A stretch of DNA of 49,532 nt from contig DLLT01000031.1 of NCBI GenBank assembly GCA_002478045.1, forward strand, positions 1 through 49,532. Direction: 5' to 3'. Within the stretch, counting starts at the first letter, position 1. Every line of letters starts with the position of its first letter. Of this stretch, positions 1 through 8,630 are shown piece by piece. The stretch comes from Porphyromonadaceae bacterium UBA7555. GTDB taxonomy: Bacteria > Bacteroidota > Bacteroidia > Bacteroidales > Muribaculaceae. The notes under the pieces are model-generated. The model saw only the letters and a program-made list of their open reading frames with translations, made no database searches and was not told the DNA's origin. A program made the position numbers and the translations under genes.

Positions 1-2
1 AC

Positions 3-407
3 CGCGTTGAGACCTTCGGCACGCTTGACGAGCTGGCTTGCAGCTACGAAGGCAATCAGATGAGAGGCATCTCAGCCATAACCGAGGCCTTGCCGTTCGA
101 TGGCGTCACCGGGCTGCACGCCGACGGTGAGTTCGAGCTGGCGTACAACGATGCCGGCGACATGATGTCGGACGCCTCGCGCGGGCTGCTGTACACGCGT
201 TGGAATGCCGATGGCCACCCCATGCAGTACGACATTGAAGGCGGCCACCGACATTATCTATATTGGGATGGTCTTGGCAATCATCTGTACACGTCCTACG
301 AGATGGCGGTGGCGCCCGTTTCCGCCGGCAGCCTTCCCGGGCGTACACGCCGCACTTCGATACGCGCGTACAGCGGCGACGGCCACGCGCTTCGCGTCAG
401 GCATTAA
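3..407 (+). CDS. RHS/YD-repeat protein, 3' fragment (5' end outside window)
   Basis: The reading frame is open from the window edge and ends at the TAA at 405-407, so only the last 134 residues are visible. They show the YD-repeat style of Bacteroidales RHS proteins: YNDAGDMMSDASRGLLYTRW, then a Y-x-x-D-G-x-G-x-x-L turn. RHS proteins are large secreted or surface shells, often carrying a toxin tip. Here the frame stops soon after the repeat, in a low-complexity Arg/Ser-rich stretch, without the usual RHS core or a tip domain. It therefore looks like a truncated or orphan copy. No continuation is recognisable in the other forward frames before the ychF promoter. Family assignment is fairly secure; whether it is functional is not known. 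Confidence 0.6.
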   Translation, partial: RVETFGTLDELACSYEGNQMRGISAITEALPFDGVTGLHADGEFELAYNDAGDMMSDASRGLLYTRWNADGHPMQYDIEGGHRHYLYWDGLGNHLYTSYEMAVAPVSAGSLPGRTRRTSIRAYSGDGHALRVRH

Positions 408-438
408 AAACCAACAAAACAGAGCATTGTCTTTCGAA

Positions 439-469
439 TTGCAATTACGACAGAATGTTTGTACCTTTG
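439..469 (+). promoter_or_regulatory. Bacteroidetes-type promoter for ychF
   Basis: TTG at 439-441 and TACCTTTG at 462-469 are separated by 20 bases, matching the primary sigma factor pattern of Bacteroidetes (TTTG, 19-21 bases, TAnnTTTG). It lies about 80 bases before the ychF start and just after the RHS fragment stops. Confidence 0.75.
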
Positions 470-548
470 CACTCCGAAAAAAGACAGAACAGCCCTTGCC
501 TATCACCGAGACACTCCATCCATATAGGCATCTAACACAAAATATTAT

Positions 549-1652
549 ATGGCACTAAAATGCGGCATCGTGGGACTGCCCAACGTTGGCAAGTCCACAC
601 TTTTCAACTGCCTGAGCAACACCAAGGCTCAGTCAGCCAACTTTCCTTTCTGCACCATCGAGCCCAATGTGGGCGTCATCACCGTCCCGGACGAACGACT
701 GACACGTCTGGTGGAAATGTGCAATCCTCGCTCGGTAGTACCCGCCACCGTCGAAATCGTAGACATCGCCGGTCTGGTCAAAGGCGCCAGCCGCGGCGAA
801 GGTCTCGGCAATAAATTCCTCGCCAATATACGCGAAACAGACGCCATATTACACGTATTGCGCTGCTTCGACGACGATAACGTCACCCACGTGGACGGCA
901 GCGTTGACCCCGTGCGCGACAAGGAAATCATTGACTACGAGCTTCAGCTCAAGGATCTCGAAACCATCGAGTCTCGAATATCCAAGACCCAAAAAGCCGC
1001 ACAGACCGGCGGAGATAAAATAGCCAAGATGCAATACGAGGTACTGCGCCGCTACAAGGAAGCCCTGGATGCCGGACGTCCGGCACGCTCGGTCAAGTTG
1101 GATACACCCGACGAAATACGCTATAGCCGCGAACTGTTCCTACTCACCGCCAAGCCGGTACTGTATGTATGCAACGTCGACGATGCCAGTGCCGCCACCG
1201 GCAACGCCTATGTCGAGGCAGTACGCCAAGCCATCGCGGACGAAGGTGCCTCGCTGATGGTCGTGGCCGCACAAACCGAGAGCGAAATCGCCGAACTGGA
1301 CACCTATGAAGAACGCAAGGAATTCCTCGCCGAGATAGGACTCGAAGAATCCGGCGTGGCACGCCTGATACGCGCCGCATACGCACTGCTCGATTTGCAA
1401 ACATACTTCACCGCCGGCCCGGACGAAGTACGAGCCTGGACCTTCCGTCGCGGCACCAAGGCTCCGCAAGCCGCAGGTATCATACACACCGATTTCGAGA
1501 AAGGATTTATACGCGCCGAGGTCATCAAGTACGATGACTACGTCACCCTCGGCGGCGAAGGACCCGTGCGCGATGCCGGAAAGATGGGCGTCGAAGGCAA
1601 GGACTATGTCGTGCAAGACGGCGACATCATGCACTTCCGCTTCAACGTCTAA
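549..1652 (+). CDS. ychF: Redox-regulated ATPase/GTPase YchF (Obg family)
   Basis: This is a 367-residue P-loop protein of the Obg-HflX group; YchF/OLA1 enzymes prefer ATP and associate with ribosomes. The Walker A is GLPNVGKST at residues 9-17, followed by DIAGLVKGAS and GLGNKFL switch motifs. The last ~85 residues form the TGS domain (AWTFRRGTKAPQAAGIIHTD, ending DGDIMHFRFNV). Length and both ends match the family, so the ATG at 549 is secure. The specificity position reads NVDD, in place of the NKxD of true GTPases, as is usual in this family. It is a single-gene unit with its own promoter and a hairpin at 1701-1729. Confidence 0.97.
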   Translation: MALKCGIVGLPNVGKSTLFNCLSNTKAQSANFPFCTIEPNVGVITVPDERLTRLVEMCNPRSVVPATVEIVDIAGLVKGASRGEGLGNKFLANIRETDAILHVLRCFDDDNVTHVDGSVDPVRDKEIIDYELQLKDLETIESRISKTQKAAQTGGDKIAKMQYEVLRRYKEALDAGRPARSVKLDTPDEIRYSRELFLLTAKPVLYVCNVDDASAATGNAYVEAVRQAIADEGASLMVVAAQTESEIAELDTYEERKEFLAEIGLEESGVARLIRAAYALLDLQTYFTAGPDEVRAWTFRRGTKAPQAAGIIHTDFEKGFIRAEVIKYDDYVTLGGEGPVRDAGKMGVEGKDYVVQDGDIMHFRFNV

Positions 1653-1700
1653 ACATCTACGAATATACGCCTGAAAGACGGCATATACATCCTCCAAACG

Positions 1701-1729
1701 GCCGGGGAGCAATGTGCTTGCTCCCCGGT
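1701..1729 (+). terminator. Hairpin after ychF
   Basis: CCGGGGAGCAA (1702-1712) pairs perfectly with TTGCTCCCCGG (1718-1728) around a 5-base loop, with one more G-T pair outside. No T-run follows, so it could terminate or stabilise the ychF transcript. Confidence 0.65.
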
Positions 1730-1861
1730 CGTCTATGTATGTACACTCCGACACCCATCCTGTCAGTCGCCGTGAATGACATCCGGAATCATTCGGGGAA
1801 TGGCATTAGTAGCCCCTCGAATATCTTTCGACACGCGTGCGTGCATTATGTGCGCGTATGA

Positions 1862-1893
1862 TTTGAGGATTTGGAGATAAATGACTAAATTTG
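1862..1893 (+). promoter_or_regulatory. Promoter for the TPR/barrel operon
   Basis: TTTG at 1862-1865 and TAAATTTG at 1886-1893 are 20 bases apart, an exact match to the Bacteroidetes consensus. The start codon at 1956 lies about 60 bases downstream. Confidence 0.8.
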
Positions 1894-1955
1894 CATCAAA
1901 TATGGCCGGAGCTTTGCTATGACGGCCGGAGTACCCATACGACACTTCACAAACG

Positions 1956-4900
1956 ATGAACAAGATAGTATTAATAACAGCTTTAGCGGCGATAAGCATC
2001 GCCGCCCAAAGTTATGCAGCCGCTCTCGTTCCGGACTACGCCAACGCTCCGCATCAGGGTGTGGGCGCATGCACGACCATCCCGACGACAGCCGCATCTC
2101 TTAACCGAGCACGCACGCTCTACGATGCCGGCAGCTACAATGCCGCACTCGATGAGGTACGTCGCACTTCGGCAGCCGCACCAACTTCGACCGATATCAA
2201 CCTAACCGAGCAAGCCGCATGGCTCGAAGCTATGTGTCTGCATCGCCTCGGCGACAGCCGCGCACGCGCCCGTTTCGAGCAATTCCTCGATACATATCCC
2301 GCCTCTCTGATGCGCCAAGACGTGAAGATGTGCATTGCCGACATAGAATTCGAGCACAATTACGCCAAAGCGCTCGAACTATACCGCCGCGTCGATGCTT
2401 CCGCACTCACGCCCGAAAGGCAGAACGAATACGACTATCGCACCGCATATTGCTACCTCAAACTTGGCGACTACGACAGCGCACAAACCCTGATGATGAC
2501 CCTGCGCGACAAGCCCGAATATCGCGATGCCGCCACCTTCTATCTTGCATACATCGCATACGCACGTCGACAGTATGACACGGCACTAGACCTTTTCGCA
2601 CAGGCCAATACATCCGTGGCCCCCGGCGATATGACACCCTACTATCTGGCTCAAATATTCTTTGTGCATGAAGACTACAGCCGCTCGCTGGAGGAAGCCC
2701 GTCGAATGCTCGGCCGCAGCACGGCCACTACCGCCGAATTCACCGCCGAAGCCAACCGCATAGCCGGTGAAAGCCTCTACCACCTTGACCGCTTTGACGA
2801 AGCCGTACCCTACGTACGTGCATACATTGATGCCACCGTCGAGCCGCAACCCACATCGCTGTACATCCTGGGCGTCAGCGAGTACAACAACGGCGACTAC
2901 GCCGAGGCCATACAAACCCTGCGCCGCGTGTGCGACAGCCCCTCGGCTATGGGACAAAACGCCTATCTGTACATCGGGCAGGCGTTACTGAAACAAAATG
3001 ATACAGACGCAGCCATAATGGCGTTTGACCACGCCGCGCGCATGACCTTCGATAACTCGGCCCGCGAGAACGCCTATTACAACTACGCTGTGGCACTGTC
3101 GCGCGGCGGCAGCGTACCTTTTGGCTCGTCCGTCAAGACCTTTGAGGAATACCTCGAGTTGTTCCCCGAAAGCACTCACAGCGACATTGTCCGCCGATAC
3201 ATCATAGCCGGATATGTCACCGACCACAACTACGATGCAGCCATTGCATCAATCAACCGCACAACCAATCCTTCGGCCGAAGTCCTTGCCGCCAAACAGC
3301 AAGTGCTTTACGCATTAGGGCTACGAGACCTCGGCGCCGGACGCCGCGGAGATGCCATTGCACGACTCGAACAAGCCAAAGAACTTGCCCAATACGACAG
3401 CAAGGTAGCTCACGAAACGCTTATGGCGTTAGGCGAAGCATACCTACTTGACAATCAATATGACAATGCTGCCGAAAACCTCAAGGCGTACCTTCAAGAC
3501 GCCTCGGGTAATGATGTCAACTCCCGCCTGGCCTACTACGATCTCGGATATGCCGAGCTGGGCTTGAAACACTACGGTTTGGCCGCTACCGCCTTCCGCA
3601 ACGCCGTCGAAAATCGTGGCAAAATGTCCAAGCATATTGTAGCCGATGCATATACACGTCTAGGCGATGCCCATTATTACCAAAAACATTGGGAACAGGC
3701 ACGCAAAGCCTATGCTCACGCCTTTGATATGGCGCCACGCACCGGCGACTACCCGCTGTTCCAGCAAGCCGTCATCGCGTCCTACACCTCCGACCAAGCC
3801 GAACGCCTGCGCCTGTTACAGCGCTTGCGCAAGGACTTCCCGTCATCATCGCTTATGCCCGAGGCTTTGCTCGAAACCGCCGAGGCCTACCAACTCAGCG
3901 GCGACGACGAAAACGCCGAACGCACACTCAATGAGCTCACTTCCAAGTATCCCGCCACACAACAAGGCCGTCAGGCACTGCTATACTTGGCCAATATACG
4001 CGCCGATGCAGACCAGAAAGACGAGGCCGCCAAGACATACGCACGCCTTATCCGCGAATATCCCACCAGCGCCGAAGCACGCCAAGCCGCCGAAGTACTC
4101 AAACGCTACGCCGCCGATGCCGGCGAGATGGATCGCTACGAACAATTCATCGCCGGTATAGACAACGCCCCGCGTCTCGAGGCCGCCGAATCGGACCGTC
4201 TATCCTTCGAGGCCGCCGAAGAGCAATACCTTGACGGACGAGGAATTACGGCCATGCGTCGCTATCTCAAGCACTATCCCAAGGGGCACAACCGTCACCG
4301 CGCATTGGCATATCTGATGGACGAAGCTACAGAGCGTCAAGCAACCGATGATGCCTACAAATACGCATCCGAAATCGTCACCAAATACCCCGATGCCGAA
4401 GCAGCCGAGGACGCCCTGGCCATCGTAGCCGCATACGACTACGCACAAGGGCGCCAAGGCAATGCCCGCGATGCTTGGGTCAAGCTGAGCCAACGCGCCT
4501 CCACCCCCGAAAACGCCAATGCCGCACGTATGGGACTGATGCGCATAGCTCGCGACCAAGGCGATGCCGCCGCACTGCGTGATGCCGCTCAGTCCGTATT
4601 ATCATCCTCGACACTCGGCGCACAAGACAAGACCGAGGCGGCATTCTCGTTGGGCCTCGCCGAACACCTCGCCGGCAATGACGAAGACGCACGTCAGATG
4701 TGGTCCAAACTGGCCAAAGACGCATCAGACATCTATGGCGCCAAAGCCGCCGTATATCTGGCTCAGAACTACCTCGACCATCAAATGAACGACGAGGCCC
4801 TCGCCACCGCCGAAGCATTCACAGCCTCCGGAACACCACATCAGTATTGGCTGGCACGCGGATTTATCGTTCTAAGTGATGCCATGCGCGCCAAAGGCAA

Positions 4901-5003
4901 GGTCTTCGAAGCAGATGAGTACCTCCGTGCCGTGCGCTCCAACTACACCGGAGACGAAGCCGACATCTTCGATGCCATAGACTCGCGCCTCGGAGGCAAA
5001 TAA
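1956..5003 (+). CDS. Large exported tetratricopeptide-repeat protein
   Basis: The 1015-residue product begins with a Sec signal peptide (residues 1 to about 21, ending SYAA). It is otherwise built almost wholly of helix-turn-helix repeats with TPR spacing, for example YDSAQTLMMTLRDKPEYRDA, YAEAIQTLRRV and NAERTLNELTSKYPATQQGR. Such periplasmic or outer-membrane TPR proteins are scaffolds for protein-protein contact; no catalytic motif is visible. The start at 1956 is supported by the signal peptide and the promoter about 60 bases upstream. A beta-barrel gene follows after 70 bases, so the two probably form one transcript and may act together in the envelope. The precise role is unknown. Confidence 0.85.
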   Translation: MNKIVLITALAAISIAAQSYAAALVPDYANAPHQGVGACTTIPTTAASLNRARTLYDAGSYNAALDEVRRTSAAAPTSTDINLTEQAAWLEAMCLHRLGDSRARARFEQFLDTYPASLMRQDVKMCIADIEFEHNYAKALELYRRVDASALTPERQNEYDYRTAYCYLKLGDYDSAQTLMMTLRDKPEYRDAATFYLAYIAYARRQYDTALDLFAQANTSVAPGDMTPYYLAQIFFVHEDYSRSLEEARRMLGRSTATTAEFTAEANRIAGESLYHLDRFDEAVPYVRAYIDATVEPQPTSLYILGVSEYNNGDYAEAIQTLRRVCDSPSAMGQNAYLYIGQALLKQNDTDAAIMAFDHAARMTFDNSARENAYYNYAVALSRGGSVPFGSSVKTFEEYLELFPESTHSDIVRRYIIAGYVTDHNYDAAIASINRTTNPSAEVLAAKQQVLYALGLRDLGAGRRGDAIARLEQAKELAQYDSKVAHETLMALGEAYLLDNQYDNAAENLKAYLQDASGNDVNSRLAYYDLGYAELGLKHYGLAATAFRNAVENRGKMSKHIVADAYTRLGDAHYYQKHWEQARKAYAHAFDMAPRTGDYPLFQQAVIASYTSDQAERLRLLQRLRKDFPSSSLMPEALLETAEAYQLSGDDENAERTLNELTSKYPATQQGRQALLYLANIRADADQKDEAAKTYARLIREYPTSAEARQAAEVLKRYAADAGEMDRYEQFIAGIDNAPRLEAAESDRLSFEAAEEQYLDGRGITAMRRYLKHYPKGHNRHRALAYLMDEATERQATDDAYKYASEIVTKYPDAEAAEDALAIVAAYDYAQGRQGNARDAWVKLSQRASTPENANAARMGLMRIARDQGDAAALRDAAQSVLSSSTLGAQDKTEAAFSLGLAEHLAGNDEDARQMWSKLAKDASDIYGAKAAVYLAQNYLDHQMNDEALATAEAFTASGTPHQYWLARGFIVLSDAMRAKGKVFEADEYLRAVRSNYTGDEADIFDAIDSRLGGK

Positions 5004-5073
5004 TGACGCAAAAGATATTGCGACCGATGCCGTACATCTATACATATACACGCCCATACAATATATAATATAT

Positions 5074-6870
5074 ATGACCCTCTTAAAGCACATACAGCCG
5101 CGCCGTGCCGCCTTAATGGCAGTCGCCATTTCAGTCATCACCGCCTCGGCTCAGAATATGTCTACCCAAATCGTTGTCGAACGCCAAATAGAACCCGAAT
5201 ACCGCCAAGCCGTGCGTCCTTCGGGCGTCTCACCGGTAGCACTGACTCCCACGGTGACCACCCCACATTTATCAGCCGCGCCCTACTCGGCTCTGGCCCG
5301 ACTGGACGCTTCACTGACCATGCTCGAGCCCGCCGCGTGGGGTGACACATTATATGTCAGCCCCTTCCGCGGATATGCCAATCTGGGATACCTGCCGACA
5401 GCCAACGCTGCAGCATCCCTGGGCTACACCTTTATCAATACACGAGACTCGCGCGTCAGCGCCTTCGTCAGCTATTTGGCCAATAGATACCATGGCTACC
5501 GTGACGACTATGACGGCCAACGCGCCCGGACAGACTACTCGCACCAAGAATTGCGCATAGGCGCCGATGCGCTCCATCGCCTCGACAGCCGAAATACGCT
5601 TGCCGCATCCGTCGGATACGCCTTCACAAGCACACAGATGCCCGAATATGCATCAGGTCCGGCAAGTACCTTCAAGCAAAACGCCAATCGTGCATACTTC
5701 ACCGCCGACTGGTCGCATCGCGGAGCTGTAGTCGCCGATGCCGGAGCTTCGGTGCGATACTTCGGATTTACCAAAGACATATACAACACCGGAGCATCAA
5801 TGGGCGCACTTCTGCCCAACGACCCTATGACCGAAGCGCTATACAACATCCACGGCAATATAGCCGCCACGGCCGGCAAGTGGTCTTTCCGTCTGCGTGC
5901 AGCCGCCACCTGGCAGCATCACAGCCCGGCCGCCGCATGCCTGTACGCCTATGCCGCTGACAATGAAGCATCGGACGAAGCCCTCTTCGGATATGCACAC
6001 TACGACTACCACACCAATGCTCTATACACCTTCACCCCCTCGGCCGAAGTGCGCAGCGGCTCGTTCACCGGTATATTCGGCATACGCCTCGACCTCAGCC
6101 ACGGCGGTTTTTCCAAGGAATTCTACGCCGCTCCGGACATACGTCTCAACTGGCAAATATCCTCGCGTGTAGCCCTTTGGGGTCGTGTCGGCGGAGGCAA
6201 GGTACTCAATACACTCGAAGACCTCTACGCATACACACCCTACATGTCCGGCGCATACGGATATGACATGTCCTCGATACCCGTCACAGTGGATGCCGGC
6301 ATCAATATGGGCCCGTTCAGCGGCCTCTCAATTGCTTTGGAAGTCGGCGGGGCTACCGCCAACGACTGGCTGATGCCGGCCATGGCCAACGGCGCAAACT
6401 GCTACGAGATGACCAAGGTGGCCGGAATACACTATCGCGCCGCAGTGGCTTGGGACGCTCTGAAATGGCTCTCGGCACACGCCTCCATCGAAGGCGCCAC
6501 CCAGTCGGAAAATGGGGATGACGGCGGATACTACCTGTGGCGCGACCGCGCACGCTGGCAGACCAATGTAGGCGTAACACTCAGGCCTCTTGATCCCCTG
6601 ACATTATCCGTAGACTGGAACCTGCGCACCAAGCGCCGTGCTTACGAACTAGGCAGCGCATCACTCCTTGGTATGGGCTTTCTCTATCACAAAGACATCA
6701 TCAACCTTGGCAATATTAACGACATAAGCGCCTCGGCAACATGGAAATTCAACGATCGCCTCAGCGCCCATGTTATGCTCAACAACATCCTATGCCGTCG
6801 CTACTACATCATCCCCGGTGTAGTCTCGGCGCGCTTGGGCGGGACACTCGGAGTATCGTACCAATTCTGA
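5074..6870 (+). CDS. Outer-membrane beta-barrel protein, TonB-receptor-like without a plug
   Basis: The protein has 598 residues with an N-terminal signal peptide (to about ASAQ, residue 27), then a segment IVVERQIEPEYRQAVRP. After that come many alternating hydrophobic/aromatic strands, ending GGTLGVSYQF with the C-terminal Phe typical of outer-membrane barrels. This resembles Bacteroidales proteins often labelled TonB-dependent receptor, but I see no plug domain and no SusC/carboxypeptidase-like N-terminal domain. It directly follows the giant TPR gene, a pairing suggesting a shared envelope function such as export or assembly. The substrate cannot be told from sequence. Confidence 0.8.
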   Translation: MTLLKHIQPRRAALMAVAISVITASAQNMSTQIVVERQIEPEYRQAVRPSGVSPVALTPTVTTPHLSAAPYSALARLDASLTMLEPAAWGDTLYVSPFRGYANLGYLPTANAAASLGYTFINTRDSRVSAFVSYLANRYHGYRDDYDGQRARTDYSHQELRIGADALHRLDSRNTLAASVGYAFTSTQMPEYASGPASTFKQNANRAYFTADWSHRGAVVADAGASVRYFGFTKDIYNTGASMGALLPNDPMTEALYNIHGNIAATAGKWSFRLRAAATWQHHSPAAACLYAYAADNEASDEALFGYAHYDYHTNALYTFTPSAEVRSGSFTGIFGIRLDLSHGGFSKEFYAAPDIRLNWQISSRVALWGRVGGGKVLNTLEDLYAYTPYMSGAYGYDMSSIPVTVDAGINMGPFSGLSIALEVGGATANDWLMPAMANGANCYEMTKVAGIHYRAAVAWDALKWLSAHASIEGATQSENGDDGGYYLWRDRARWQTNVGVTLRPLDPLTLSVDWNLRTKRRAYELGSASLLGMGFLYHKDIINLGNINDISASATWKFNDRLSAHVMLNNILCRRYYIIPGVVSARLGGTLGVSYQF

Positions 6871-6983
6871 CGACAGCCTGACAAGACAACTCTCAACGAG
6901 CAAAGTCTCGACCTCGCAAACGCCGGAAATGCAATCCCGGTCCAAAGTTGCCCTTACGCCAAAGACTCTAACATCAAACCGAT

Positions 6984-7454
6984 ATGGAACCGATACTATC
7001 CGCATGGCTGATATGGCTCATAGCCGCAGCCATACTCGTAATCATCGAACTACTGACCACGACCTACGCCGCACTGTGCCTTGTAGGCGGATGCCTTACC
7101 GCAATGGTATGTGCCATCTGCAATGGCGGGCTGCAAATGCAACTACTATTTGCCGCCATAGGCACTATCGCAACCTTCGTAGCCGGAAAGCCATTGCTCC
7201 AACACTACGGACTACTGCGACATCGCCGCCTCGAGCCCAGCAATATGGACGCCCTGATAGGCCGTAATTGCACCGTGACCGAGAACATCGGCGGGGCCGG
7301 CGAACCCGGAAGAGTACACATCGACGGCGACAGCTGGCAAGCCGTCTCCGAAGATGGAAGCCCCATAGAAGTCGGCACGCCCGTACGCGTGGTACACTAT
7401 GACAGCATCATACTCACCGTCCGACGCGCCGACATCGCCTCCGAAAAAGACTAA
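6984..7454 (+). CDS. NfeD-like membrane protein
   Basis: The 156-residue product has two or three N-terminal membrane helices (about residues 5-70) and a small C-terminal beta domain (about 85-150, including MDALIGRNCTVTENIGGAG and VGTPVRVVHYDSIILTVRR) typical of the NfeD OB-fold. NfeD proteins without a protease domain usually work beside an SPFH protein in the membrane. Here the SPFH gene follows after 42 bases, as expected. The start at 6984 gives a normal short form. No promoter of the standard type is obvious in the 113 bases upstream. Confidence 0.88.
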   Translation: MEPILSAWLIWLIAAAILVIIELLTTTYAALCLVGGCLTAMVCAICNGGLQMQLLFAAIGTIATFVAGKPLLQHYGLLRHRRLEPSNMDALIGRNCTVTENIGGAGEPGRVHIDGDSWQAVSEDGSPIEVGTPVRVVHYDSIILTVRRADIASEKD

Positions 7455-7496
7455 AACCCAAAAACATTTACACACCCTTAACCACCTCAAAAGAAC

Positions 7497-8474
7497 ATGG
7501 AATCAATCATCTTTTTGGCACTTGCCATTCTTATCGCCATCATCGTGGTACTCGCCGGCGTAAAAGTCGTGCCTCAGTCCGAAACACGCGTCATCGAACG
7601 CCTCGGTCGCTTCCACAGCGTCCTTCCTCCCGGCCTTAACATCATTTGGCCCTTCATAGACAAACCCAAGGTGATATACACCCGCCGCGTCGAAAGCGCA
7701 TACGGCGGCCGTACCATTGTCCGAATGACCGCCACCAGCTCCATAGACCTGCGCGAACAAGTCTACGACTTCCCCTCGCAACAAGTCATCACCAAAGACA
7801 ACGTAACCACCGAAATCAACGCCCTGCTATACTTCCAGATTGTAGATCCCAAGAAATCGGTATACGAAATCGACAACCTCCCCAACGCTATCGAGAAACT
7901 CACCCAGACCTCGCTACGTAATGTCATCGGCGAACTTGAGCTGGATGAGACACTTACAAGCCGCGACACCATCAACAGCCGCCTGCAAGCCATACTTGAC
8001 GAAGCCACCAATAAATGGGGCGTCAAAGTCAACCGCGTCGAGCTGCAAGACATCACGCCTCCCGAAAGCGTACGCGAAGCCATGGAAAAACAGATGCAGG
8101 CCGAGCGTAACCGTCGCGCCGAAATCCTGAACGCCGAAGGCGAAAAGAAATCGCTGATACTACGCTCCGAAGGCGAGCGCGAATCACGCATCAACGCCGC
8201 TGAAGCCGTCAAACGCTCCGAAATACTACGTGCCGAAGGCGAGTCGCAGGCCAAGATTCTCCAAGCCCAAGGCGAAGCCGAGGCCATACGCTGCGTCGCA
8301 CAGGCCATAAGCTCGACCCAAACCGACCCCGCCACATATATGCTCGCCGTCAAATACATCGAAACACTGCGCTCGATGACCAACGGCAAAGACACCAAGA
8401 CAGTATACATACCCTACGAAGCCACCGGCGTACTCTCGTCCATAGGCGCCATCAAAGACGTGTTCAAAAGCTGA
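7497..8474 (+). CDS. SPFH/Band 7 membrane protein (QmcA/stomatin-like)
   Basis: The 325-residue product has an N-terminal membrane anchor (residues 1 to about 20). A Band 7 domain follows (VPQSETRVIERLGRFHSVLPPGLN through VKVNRVELQDITPPESV). Then comes a long charged coiled coil rich in AEGE repeats (MEKQMQAERNRRAEILNAEG and onward). SPFH proteins form large ring or cage oligomers at membranes and influence membrane protein turnover. Adjacent NfeD supports the assignment. The partner protease FtsH is not in this window. Confidence 0.93.
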   Translation: MESIIFLALAILIAIIVVLAGVKVVPQSETRVIERLGRFHSVLPPGLNIIWPFIDKPKVIYTRRVESAYGGRTIVRMTATSSIDLREQVYDFPSQQVITKDNVTTEINALLYFQIVDPKKSVYEIDNLPNAIEKLTQTSLRNVIGELELDETLTSRDTINSRLQAILDEATNKWGVKVNRVELQDITPPESVREAMEKQMQAERNRRAEILNAEGEKKSLILRSEGERESRINAAEAVKRSEILRAEGESQAKILQAQGEAEAIRCVAQAISSTQTDPATYMLAVKYIETLRSMTNGKDTKTVYIPYEATGVLSSIGAIKDVFKS

Positions 8475-8566
8475 GGCAAGGCCGATTTCATAGCCCCAAA
8501 ACGCACAAAGACACACCTAAACGCACAATTTTCGCCCCACTCGATGGCACATACAAGATTTTGTCG

Positions 8567-8574
8567 TATATTTG
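8567..8574 (+). promoter_or_regulatory. Probable secDF promoter (-7 element)
   Basis: TATATTTG matches TAnnTTTG, 57 bases before the secDF start. The upstream box is poor (ATGG at 8544-8547, 19 bases away), so this call rests on the -7 element alone. Confidence 0.5.
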
Positions 8575-8630
8575 CAGACTGAAATTTTATGTAGAAAATA
8601 ATTAATCCAAAACTAACATAATTCTAAAAC

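Larger units (their letters stand above)
1653..1955. other. Intergenic region ychF to TPR gene
   Basis: These 303 bases hold the ychF terminator hairpin (1701-1729) and the promoter of the TPR gene (1862-1893). A short imperfect inverted repeat (GAATGA...TCATTC) lies near 1774-1796. No coding potential was seen on either strand apart from shadows. Confidence 0.6.
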
